Shown here: in pieces, positions 57,211 to 63,377 of the stretch | Position numbering within the stretch: position 1 is the first letter of the stretch | Layout: each line of letters begins with the position of its first letter | Assembly: GCA_036266835.1 (NCBI GenBank) | Contig: DATAXD010000043.1 | Coordinates: forward strand, 1-63,377 | Source of the DNA: Galbitalea sp036266835 | GTDB lineage: Bacteria; Actinomycetota; Actinomycetes; Actinomycetales; Microbacteriaceae | Reading direction: 5' to 3' | Length of the DNA stretch: 63,377 bases | Notes under the pieces: generated by a model | What the model saw: the letters and a program-made list of their open reading frames with translations, nothing else | Told to the model about the DNA's origin: nothing | Database searches by the model: none | Made by a program: the position numbers and the translations under genes

Positions 57211-58491
57211 GTGCCCCTCGTCGACGTCGTCATTGCCCGCGAAATCCTGGATTCCCGCGGCAACCCAACCGTTGAGGTCGAAGTCGTTCTCGACGACGAG
57301 ACGGTCGCGCGTGCGGCGGTTCCATCGGGAGCTTCGACGGGCGCCTTCGAGGCGTACGAACTTCGCGATGGCGACAAGGCGCGATACGGCGGCAAGGGTG
57401 TCGAGAAGGCAGTCGCAGCCGTCGAGGATGTGCTCGGCCCGGCGATCGAGGGATTCGAGGCCACAGACCAGCGTGCGATCGATGCCGTGCTGATCGCGGC
57501 CGACGGCACCGACAACAAATCGAAGCTCGGCGCAAACGCGATCCTCGGGGTTTCGCTCGCGGTCGCGAAGGCCGCAGCAGACTCATCCGGACTCGACCTG
57601 TTCCGGTACGTCGGCGGGGCCAACGCCCACGTGCTGCCGGTGCCGATGATGAACGTCATCAACGGTGGAGCGCACGCCGAGTCGAACGTCGACATACAGG
57701 AATTCATGCTGCTGCCGATTGGTGCACCGTCGTTCCGTGAGGGACTGCGGTGGGGAGCGGAAACCTACCACGCGCTCAAGTCGCTCCTGTCTGCCAAGGG
57801 ATACTCGACCGGGCTGGGCGACGAGGGCGGATTTGCGCCCAACCTTCCGAGCAACCGGGCGGCCCTCGAACTGCTCGTCGAGGCGATTGAGAAGGCCGGC
57901 TACAAGCCGGGCAGCGAGATTGCCCTCGGCATGGATGTCGCGGCCAGCGAATTCTTCACGGACGGCGTCTACACGTTCGAGTCCAAGCCGCACACGGCCG
58001 AAGAGATGACGGCGTACTACAAGGAGCTCGAAAGCGCGTTCCCCCTAATCACCATCGAGGACCCTCTGGACGAGGATGACTGGGCCGGTTGGAAGCACTT
58101 CACCAGCGAAGTCGGGGACAAGATCCAGATCGTCGGTGACGACATTTTCGTGACGAACCCGGTGCGCCTGGCGAGGGGCATCGAGGAGAAGTCGGCCAAC
58201 TCGATCCTGATCAAGGTCAACCAGATCGGAACTCTCACCGAGACACTGGATGCGGTGGCTCTCGCGCAGACGCACTCGTTCACGACGGTGATGTCGCATC
58301 GTTCCGGCGAGACCGAGGACGCGACGATTGCGGATCTCGCGGTTGCCACCAACGGTGGGCAGATCAAGACGGGAGCGCCGGCACGATCGGATCGTGTCGC
58401 GAAGTACAACCAGCTGCTGCGGATCGAAGAGGAGCTCGGCGATTCTGCGACCTACGCCGGGCGCGGAGCGTTCCCGAGGTTCAAGGGGTAA
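57211..58491 (+). CDS. eno: Enolase
   Basis: Interconverts 2-phosphoglycerate and phosphoenolpyruvate in glycolysis; it may also join the RNA degradosome. The N-terminus has AREILDSRGNPTVEVEV and the SGASTGAFEAYELRD loop; the barrel has GDEGGFAPN, the ligand ITIEDPLDEDDW and the signature ILIKVNQIGTLTETLDA, then SHRSGETEDATIADLAVA. AAGGAG precedes the GTG at 57211. The 426 residues are standard. It is followed by the ftsB-like and DUF501 genes, the usual actinobacterial set. Confidence 0.97.
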   Translation: MPLVDVVIAREILDSRGNPTVEVEVVLDDETVARAAVPSGASTGAFEAYELRDGDKARYGGKGVEKAVAAVEDVLGPAIEGFEATDQRAIDAVLIAADGTDNKSKLGANAILGVSLAVAKAAADSSGLDLFRYVGGANAHVLPVPMMNVINGGAHAESNVDIQEFMLLPIGAPSFREGLRWGAETYHALKSLLSAKGYSTGLGDEGGFAPNLPSNRAALELLVEAIEKAGYKPGSEIALGMDVAASEFFTDGVYTFESKPHTAEEMTAYYKELESAFPLITIEDPLDEDDWAGWKHFTSEVGDKIQIVGDDIFVTNPVRLARGIEEKSANSILIKVNQIGTLTETLDAVALAQTHSFTTVMSHRSGETEDATIADLAVATNGGQIKTGAPARSDRVAKYNQLLRIEEELGDSATYAGRGAFPRFKG

Positions 58492-58548
58492 TGAGCCACC
58501 CGGCGCGCTACCCGAGCGGCGCGCAGCATCCGCGCTTAACATCGAGGC

Positions 58549-59076
58549 ATGGCCAGGCAAGCTCGCAGCGGGAAGGCGCGCACCGTCCGAGTGCCCGTGC
58601 GGATGCCCGAAGGTTCGGCACCGGAGCGCTGGCTCAGCAACATCCGGGTATCCGGATTCACGGTTCTCATGCTCGGCCTGATCGTTCTCGGCGTCGTAGT
58701 TCTTGCTCCGTCGCTCAAGCTGCTCATCCAGCAGCGCAGCCAGATCGCAAGTCTCGAGCGCTCCGTCAAGCAGCAGCAGCATGACGTCTCGACGCTGAAG
58801 AGCCAGGTCGCGCGCTGGGATGATCCCGCCTACATCGAAGCGCAGGCTCGCAACCGGCTGCTGTTCGTCTTCCCCGGCGAGTACAGCTACCTCGTCATCC
58901 CGCAGGCGGGAATCACCCAAACTCGGGACGCGACGCCCATCAGCAAGCACATCCAGACCACGCAAACCGACTGGGTGCAGGCCCTGACCTCGTCCATCCT
59001 GCGGGCCGCACTCTCGAACGCCACCAAGAGCCAGCTGGTGTCGCCGACCTCCGGAACCAACGGCGGAACGAAGTAG
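58549..59076 (+). CDS. FtsB/DivIC family septum formation initiator
   Basis: A bitopic division protein. The first 35 residues are basic, one membrane segment spans about 36-58 (TVLMLGLIVLGVVVLAP), a coiled coil follows (LIQQRSQIASLERSVKQQQH), then the conserved WDDPAYIEAQARNRLLFVFPGE motif, the DivIC signature. The tail is extracytoplasmic and polar. It helps link the divisome with cell-wall synthesis. Its place directly after eno is the actinobacterial norm. Confidence 0.92.
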   Translation: MARQARSGKARTVRVPVRMPEGSAPERWLSNIRVSGFTVLMLGLIVLGVVVLAPSLKLLIQQRSQIASLERSVKQQQHDVSTLKSQVARWDDPAYIEAQARNRLLFVFPGEYSYLVIPQAGITQTRDATPISKHIQTTQTDWVQALTSSILRAALSNATKSQLVSPTSGTNGGTK

Positions 59077-59576
59077 TGTCCAGGCCGCCATTCGATTCGC
59101 CCTCCGCCCTCGACATTGCAACCGTCTCCGCGCAGCTGGGGCGACCCGCGCGCGATGTCATCGGGATCGCCGCCCGCTGCCGCTGCGGCGCGCCGACGGT
59201 CGTCTCGACCCGTCCACGCCTGTCCGACGGCACTCCGTTCCCGACTCTGTATTACTTGTCGCATCCGGCCGCCACCGCCGCGGTGTCGACTCTCGAGGCC
59301 GAGGGCGTCATGGCCGAACTCGCCGGGATGCTCGACGACGATGCGACCGCGGCGGCGTATCTCGCCGCGCACGAGTCGTACCTCGCCGACCGAGAGGGCA
59401 TCGACTTCGTGCCCGAGCTCGACGGGGTCTCCGCAGGTGGCATGCCGACTCGCGTGAAGTGCCTGCACGCACTCGTCGCGCATTCGCTTGCCGCCGGCGC
59501 CGGAGTCAACCCGATCGGGGACGCCGCGCTCGCGCGCGCTGCCTGGAGTCCGGATGTTTGCGAGTGCACCACATGA
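59076..59576 (+). CDS. DUF501 family protein
   Basis: A 166-residue soluble protein with the DUF501 pattern: GRPARDVIGIAARCRCGAP, VVSTRPRLSDGTPFPTLYYL, then VKCLHALVAHSLAAGAGVNP and the closing WSPDVCECT. Conserved cysteines in CRCG, KCLHA and CEC could bind metal. The function is unknown, but the gene is nearly always next to eno and the DivIC-like gene. The start codon overlaps the preceding stop by one base. Confidence 0.9.
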   Translation: MSRPPFDSPSALDIATVSAQLGRPARDVIGIAARCRCGAPTVVSTRPRLSDGTPFPTLYYLSHPAATAAVSTLEAEGVMAELAGMLDDDATAAAYLAAHESYLADREGIDFVPELDGVSAGGMPTRVKCLHALVAHSLAAGAGVNPIGDAALARAAWSPDVCECTT

Positions 59577-60898
59577 GTCGCAGGATGCGACGGCTCGCTG
59601 CGTGCATTTCGGCAGCCGTCGCAGCGATGCTGCTGGGAGCTGTCTCGGGCGCACCGGCCGTCGCAGGCACTCCGCACGCTGTCGCCGCGACGGGATCCGC
59701 CATCGGCCTGCACGCCGACTACATCCGCTCGGACGAATACTGGCTCGACGAATACGGCATCAGAAGCGCCTGGTCGACGACCGAGGGCAAGGGCATCACC
59801 ATCGCGGTCATCGACACGGGAGTCGACGGGGCGGTTCCGGATCTCGCTGGTGCCGTGGTCGGGGGCACCGATTTCTCCGGCCTCGGATCCAGTAACGGCC
59901 AAACGCCGGAGGGCGCTGCGGACGACCGAAATCACGGCACGATGGTGGCCTCGCTGGCGGCCGGCCGCGGCACGTCGGCGTCCGACGGCCTGATCGGGGT
60001 CGCGCCGCAGGCCCGCATCCTGAGCATCTCGATCGGTTTCGGGGCGCAGGCGACGAACTCGGACGAGCAGATCGCGGATGCCGTGACGTGGGCCGTCAAT
60101 CACGGCGCGAACGTCATCAACATGTCGCTGACGCGCAACACGCTCACCTGGCCGCCGAGTTGGGACAAGGCGTTCCTTTATGCGATGCAACACAACGTCG
60201 TGATCGTGGCTGCGGCCGGTAACCGGGGGAGTGGAACGAGCGAAGTCGGCGCGCCGGCGACGATGCCGGGCGTGCTTACCGTTGCTGGCGTCGATCGCTC
60301 CGGTCACGCGAGCGTCGACGCATCCGCGCAGGGCATCACGATCGGGGTTTCGGCGCCGAGCGAACAACTGCTCGGAGCGGTTCCGGGTGGTGGGTTCGTC
60401 GAATGGGCCGGCACGAGCGGCTCGACCCCGATCGTGGCAGGCGTCGTCGCGCTCGTCATGGCCGCGCATCCGGGGATCTCGGCGGATAACGCGATCAACC
60501 GCGTCCTCGTGACGGCAACCGATGCCGGTGCAAAGGGCGTCGATCCGATCTATGGCTACGGGCTCGTGAATGCCGCGGCTGCCGTCCGCGACACGGTACC
60601 CTCGGTGACGACCAACCCGCTGGGCAGCCTGACCGCGTGGATCCATCTCAACCGCAGAGCCGAAGCCACTGCAGAGCCGTCAGCTCCGCCGGCGTCGACG
60701 GGCAAGTCGGGGTCGGGATCAGCATCCGCTCGTGCTGCCGGCACCGCGGAAAATCCGCTCGGGGTGCTCTATCCGACGTCCACCGAGCTGCGAAATGTGG
60801 GCCTGCCACTCGGTGTGCTTCTCGCCTTCGCGATCATCGCCGCCGTCATGATCGTCGCGGCTGTGCGTCAATTCGGGAGACTCAGCCGGAGGCGCTAG
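59573..60898 (+). CDS. Membrane-anchored S8 (subtilisin/mycosin-like) serine protease
   Basis: ATG at 59573 overlaps the DUF501 stop (ATGA) and begins a clear signal peptide (residues 1-31, ending APAVAG). The catalytic triad is visible: Asp in ITIAVIDTGVDG near residue 83, His in DDRNHGTMVASL near 120, Ser in WAGTSGSTPIVAG near 284. A Pro/Ser linker and a single membrane segment near 420 (VLLAFAIIAAVMIVAAV) with a basic end follow. The plan is that of mycosins, but no type VII secretion genes are near. In mycobacteria ppx follows DUF501 instead. Confidence 0.9.
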   Translation: MSRRMRRLAACISAAVAAMLLGAVSGAPAVAGTPHAVAATGSAIGLHADYIRSDEYWLDEYGIRSAWSTTEGKGITIAVIDTGVDGAVPDLAGAVVGGTDFSGLGSSNGQTPEGAADDRNHGTMVASLAAGRGTSASDGLIGVAPQARILSISIGFGAQATNSDEQIADAVTWAVNHGANVINMSLTRNTLTWPPSWDKAFLYAMQHNVVIVAAAGNRGSGTSEVGAPATMPGVLTVAGVDRSGHASVDASAQGITIGVSAPSEQLLGAVPGGGFVEWAGTSGSTPIVAGVVALVMAAHPGISADNAINRVLVTATDAGAKGVDPIYGYGLVNAAAAVRDTVPSVTTNPLGSLTAWIHLNRRAEATAEPSAPPASTGKSGSGSASARAAGTAENPLGVLYPTSTELRNVGLPLGVLLAFAIIAAVMIVAAVRQFGRLSRRR

Positions 60899-60936
60899 AT
60901 TTGAAGGGACTACCACCCTCTAGGAGACTTTCGCTC

Positions 60937-62274
60937 GTGCCCAAAATCCTGATCGTTGGCGGCGGTTACGCCGGTTTTTACACCGCACTCAAGCTTGAAA
61001 AGTGGTTGCGTAACCGTGAAGCAGAGGTCACCATCATCGACCCGCTTCCCTACATGACGTACCAGCCGTTCCTGCCGGAAGTCGCAGCCGGATCGATCGA
61101 GCCGCGGCATGCGGTGGTCGGTCTTCGCCGTCACCTCTACAAGACGCGCGTGATTGCGGCGAAGGTGACGGGAATTGACCACAAGAAGAAGAAGGTCACC
61201 GTCACACCGGCCGACGGAAAGCCGTGGACCGAGAGCTACGACATCGTGGTGGTCACTGCAGGTTCGGTGTCACGAACCTTCCCGATCCCGGGAGTGGCCG
61301 AGCAGGCCATCGGCTTGAAGACCATCGAAGAGGCGATGGCCATCCGCGATCGGCTGACCGACAACTTCGAGCGCGCATCCACGATGCCGGCTGGTCGCGC
61401 TCGCGATCGCTTGCTTACGGTGGTCGTCGTCGGCGGCGGATTCGCGGGCATCGAAATCTTTGGGGAGCTGCGCAGCTTCGCATCCGATCTGCTGTCGAAC
61501 TATCCGTCGCTGACGATCGACGACACTCATTTCCACCTGGTCGAGGCGATGGGGCGAATCATGCCCGAGGTTTCGCTGAAGACCAGCTACTGGGTGCTCA
61601 AGAGTTTCGCGCAGCGCGAGGCGCGCGTGCACCTCGAGACGCAGTTGAAGTCGGCCGTTGACGGAAAGGTCGAGCTATCGACCGGTGACAGCTTCGAATC
61701 CGATCTCATCATCTGGACCGCCGGGGTCATGGCCAGCCCGATGCTCAAGAACACGGACTTGCCGATCGATGACCGTGGGCGGCTGATGGTTCAGGCGGAT
61801 CTGCGAGCCAAGGATGCCGACGGCAACGTCGTAGAGGACGTCTGGGGTGCCGGCGATGTGTGCGCGGTTCCCGACCTGACCGGTGAGGGCGTCGGCGGAT
61901 TCTGCGTACCCAACGCGCAGCACGCCGTGCGCCAGGGCAAGCTACTGGCCCGCAACATTGCCGGCGGGCTTCGCGGCGAACTGCCGACGGAGTACTTCCA
62001 CAAGAACCTCGGAGCTGTCGCCGGACTGGGCCTGTACACCGGCGTGTATCAGGGCCGGCGGATCGCGGTGAAGGGTCTCATGGCCTGGTTCATGCACCGC
62101 GGCTACCACGGGCTGGCGATCCCGATGTGGGAGCGCAAGATTCGCGTCTTCACGAACTGGATCCTCAACTTCCTGTTACGTCGCGACATGGTGGGCACCA
62201 TCGCTCGGAGCGAGCCGCGTGCCGCGTTCGAGGAATTCGCGTCGCGTCCGAAGCAGGCGGCCGCGAGCAAGTAG
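60937..62274 (+). CDS. ndh: Type II NADH dehydrogenase (NDH-2)
   Basis: A single-subunit, non-pumping NADH:quinone reductase bound to the membrane face. Two Rossmann motifs are visible: FAD-binding ILIVGGGYAGFYTA at the N-terminus and NADH-binding VVVVGGGFAGIEIFGEL near residue 165. DVWGAGDVCAVPD completes FAD binding. The C-terminal 60 residues are amphipathic and basic, for membrane attachment. GTG at 60937, with AGGAG ten bases upstream, gives 445 residues. A long hairpin follows the stop. Confidence 0.93.
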   Translation: MPKILIVGGGYAGFYTALKLEKWLRNREAEVTIIDPLPYMTYQPFLPEVAAGSIEPRHAVVGLRRHLYKTRVIAAKVTGIDHKKKKVTVTPADGKPWTESYDIVVVTAGSVSRTFPIPGVAEQAIGLKTIEEAMAIRDRLTDNFERASTMPAGRARDRLLTVVVVGGGFAGIEIFGELRSFASDLLSNYPSLTIDDTHFHLVEAMGRIMPEVSLKTSYWVLKSFAQREARVHLETQLKSAVDGKVELSTGDSFESDLIIWTAGVMASPMLKNTDLPIDDRGRLMVQADLRAKDADGNVVEDVWGAGDVCAVPDLTGEGVGGFCVPNAQHAVRQGKLLARNIAGGLRGELPTEYFHKNLGAVAGLGLYTGVYQGRRIAVKGLMAWFMHRGYHGLAIPMWERKIRVFTNWILNFLLRRDMVGTIARSEPRAAFEEFASRPKQAAASK

Positions 62275-62292
62275 CTCCCCGCCACCGTGCAT

Positions 62293-62355
62293 CCGTGAGG
62301 GGCGGCATAAGGCTCTATAAACCTGCGGTTTAGAGCCTTATGCCGCCCCTCACGG
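62293..62355 (+). terminator. 25-bp perfect hairpin after ndh
   Basis: The 25 bases at 62293-62317 pair perfectly with 62331-62355; the 13-base loop can itself close with AACC/GGTT. It begins 19 bases after the ndh stop and ends 33 bases before the tRNA gene. No T run follows. It is likely an intrinsic terminator, though unusually long and perfect, and may belong with the palindromic elements. Confidence 0.7.
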
Positions 62356-62387
62356 AACCGCGGGTGCTCGCTAGGCTTGCGAAGCAC

Positions 62388-62461
62388 GCCCTGATAGCCC
62401 AACCGGTAGAGGCAGACGACTTAAAATCGTCCAAGTCTGGGTTCGAACCCCAGTCGGGGCA
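62388..62461 (+). tRNA. tRNA with anticodon TAA (tRNA-Leu), short variable loop
   Basis: The cloverleaf is complete: acceptor GCCCTGA / TCGGGGC with one wobble, D arm GCCC...AGGC, anticodon stem GACGA/TCGTC around loop CTTAAAA (anticodon TAA, reads UUA), a five-base variable loop CAAGT, and T arm CTGGG-TTCGAAC-CCCAG. The discriminator is A and CCA is not encoded. Leucine tRNAs normally have a long variable arm; this one is class I in shape. The leucine identity is by anticodon only. Confidence 0.9.
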
Positions 62462-62478
62462 CTGGTTCGCGTGGCGAC

Positions 62479-62514
62479 TTGACCCGCTGCATACTGCGTA
62501 TGCATACTCAGTAT
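62479..62514 (+). promoter_or_regulatory. Promoter and PadR operator, leaderless
   Basis: TTGACC (62479-62484) and CATACT (62503-62508), 18 bases apart, would start transcription at or next to the GTG at 62516. The perfect palindrome TGCATAC-TGC-GTATGCA (62488-62504) and the pair ATACTG/CAGTAT (62491-62514) overlap the -10. These fit autoregulation by PadR. Confidence 0.6.
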
Positions 62515-62515
62515 C

Positions 62516-63133
62516 GTGAGTATCCGAAACAGTCTTCTGGCAATCCTGGGCGAGCGCGCGTTCTACGGCTATGAACTTCGGCAGGAGTTCGAGGCGCGAA
62601 CCGGCGCCGCATGGCCACTGAATATTGGGCAGGTCTATACGACCCTCGACCGCCTGCAGCGAGACGGCCAGATCGACTCTGCCGGTGAAGACACGGATGG
62701 CAGGCGGCTCTGGCAGATCACCGAAGCTGGACGCCGCGAGTGCGATCGCTGGCTGAGCGCGCCGATCGAACAGGTCGAGCGGGGCAGGGATGCGCTAGCC
62801 ATGAAGCTCGCGATCGCTTCGACTCTGCCGCGGTCCGACATCGCTTCGATCATCCAGGCGCAGCGCGAAGCGACGACGCGAGCGCTGCAGGATCTGACCA
62901 GAACCAAAGCCGCGGGCGGCGATACTGTGACCCCGAGCGAACTCGCCTGGTTGCTCGTGGTCGACTCGATGATCTTCCAGGCGGAAGCCGAGATCCGGTG
63001 GCTGGATCATTCCGAGCAGCGGCTGAGCAAGCTCGCGGCTGATCGCGCTACGTCGCGACAACTGGATTCGCTGGCTGCGCACTCAGCAGTCGCCGAAGAA
63101 ACGCAGAAGCCGAAGAAACGAGCCGTCCGATGA
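62516..63133 (+). CDS. PadR family transcriptional regulator
   Basis: A 205-residue regulator. The PadR winged helix is at residues 1-80: SIRNSLLAILGERAFYGYEL, NIGQVYTTLDRLQRDGQI and the wing GRRLWQITEAGRREC. The C-terminal helical domain (Vir_act_alpha_C type, about 90-180) gives the dimer. It overlaps the following ABC transporter ATPase gene by four bases, so it most likely represses that export system and itself. Confidence 0.92.
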   Translation: MSIRNSLLAILGERAFYGYELRQEFEARTGAAWPLNIGQVYTTLDRLQRDGQIDSAGEDTDGRRLWQITEAGRRECDRWLSAPIEQVERGRDALAMKLAIASTLPRSDIASIIQAQREATTRALQDLTRTKAAGGDTVTPSELAWLLVVDSMIFQAEAEIRWLDHSEQRLSKLAADRATSRQLDSLAAHSAVAEETQKPKKRAVR

Positions 63134-63377
63134 CCGCGCCGCTGCTACGACTCGATGGCGTCTCGATGCACTACGGACACGGCGCGACCGCCGTCGTCGC
63201 GCTTGCCGGCATCGACCTCGAGGTTCAGCGCGGCGAACTCGTCGCCATCATGGGCGCATCCGGCTCGGGCAAGTCGACGCTGCTCACGATCGCGGGCGGC
63301 CTCACGAAACCGACCGGCGGCGAGGTAATCATCGAGGACCAGTGGCTCAGCGACCTGGATGCCGGACAGTTGGCCAC
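63130..63377 (+). CDS. ABC transporter ATP-binding protein, MacB/LolD type (partial)
   Basis: The frame opens with an ATG overlapping the PadR stop and runs off the right edge. The visible 82 residues have RLDGVSMHYGHGATAVVAL, the Walker A loop GASGSGKSTLLTIAGGLTKP and the GGEVIIE strand, as in the LolD/MacB group. A permease of the FtsX type would be expected next, outside the window. PadR control suggests an inducible exporter. Confidence 0.9.
   Translation, partial: MTAPLLRLDGVSMHYGHGATAVVALAGIDLEVQRGELVAIMGASGSGKSTLLTIAGGLTKPTGGEVIIEDQWLSDLDAGQLA

Overview
The window is high-GC DNA with dense, short-spaced genes, many GTG starts and the GGATGC/GCATCC word bias familiar from Microbacteriaceae. 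I read it as a chromosomal segment of a free-living actinobacterium of that family. This is an inference from style and gene content; no rRNA is present.

The backbone is a well-known actinobacterial core order: metG, tatD, rsmA, ispE (1.6-6.1 kb), glmU, prs (13.9-16.3 kb), rplY, pth (23.3-24.6 kb), mfd (26.5-30.1 kb), mazG (54.1-54.8 kb), and eno, ftsB-like, DUF501 (57.2-59.6 kb). The same order occurs in Mycobacterium tuberculosis around Rv1007-Rv1025. Here it is split by accessory blocks.

Block by block: (1) the left edge holds a DUF222/HNH gene fragment and a TetR-regulated membrane protein. (2) After ispE come an ABC-F ATPase, a MarR regulator, tRNA-Gln, a 4 x 53 bp tandem repeat, and a ROK-regulated sugar ABC importer. 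(3) Between prs and rplY are gnd, two membrane proteins and a D-glucuronate route (uxaC, fructuronate reductase, mannonate dehydratase). (4) From 30 to 44 kb lies a patchwork of exporters, two PIN toxin-antitoxin pairs, an SRA-HNH modification-dependent endonuclease next to a NUDIX hydrolase, a NERD-UvrD helicase and hydrolases; this looks like a small defence island. (5) From 44.1 to 49.3 kb are two paralogous proteins with a secreted Ig-like and proline-rich front and a shared polytopic membrane domain, each preceded by a matching promoter-like element. (6) From 49 to 54 kb are an MFS exporter, a full DUF222-HNH protein and a FUSC-type transporter. (7) The right end has hisS, eno, the division gene, a membrane-anchored subtilisin, NDH-2, a tRNA with anticodon UAA and a PadR-controlled ABC exporter.

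The window is rich in short palindromic elements. One family (GGTCGAGTAGC ... TATCGAGACC) occurs between genes, supplies stop codons and C-termini to neighbouring genes, and has one copy read in frame inside mfd. A second group consists of 75-112 bp intergenic elements with 14-19 bp perfect terminal arms. The most interesting items are the twin surface/membrane proteins, the palindrome inside mfd, the SD-covering hairpin before gnd, and the SRA-HNH/NUDIX/NERD island.
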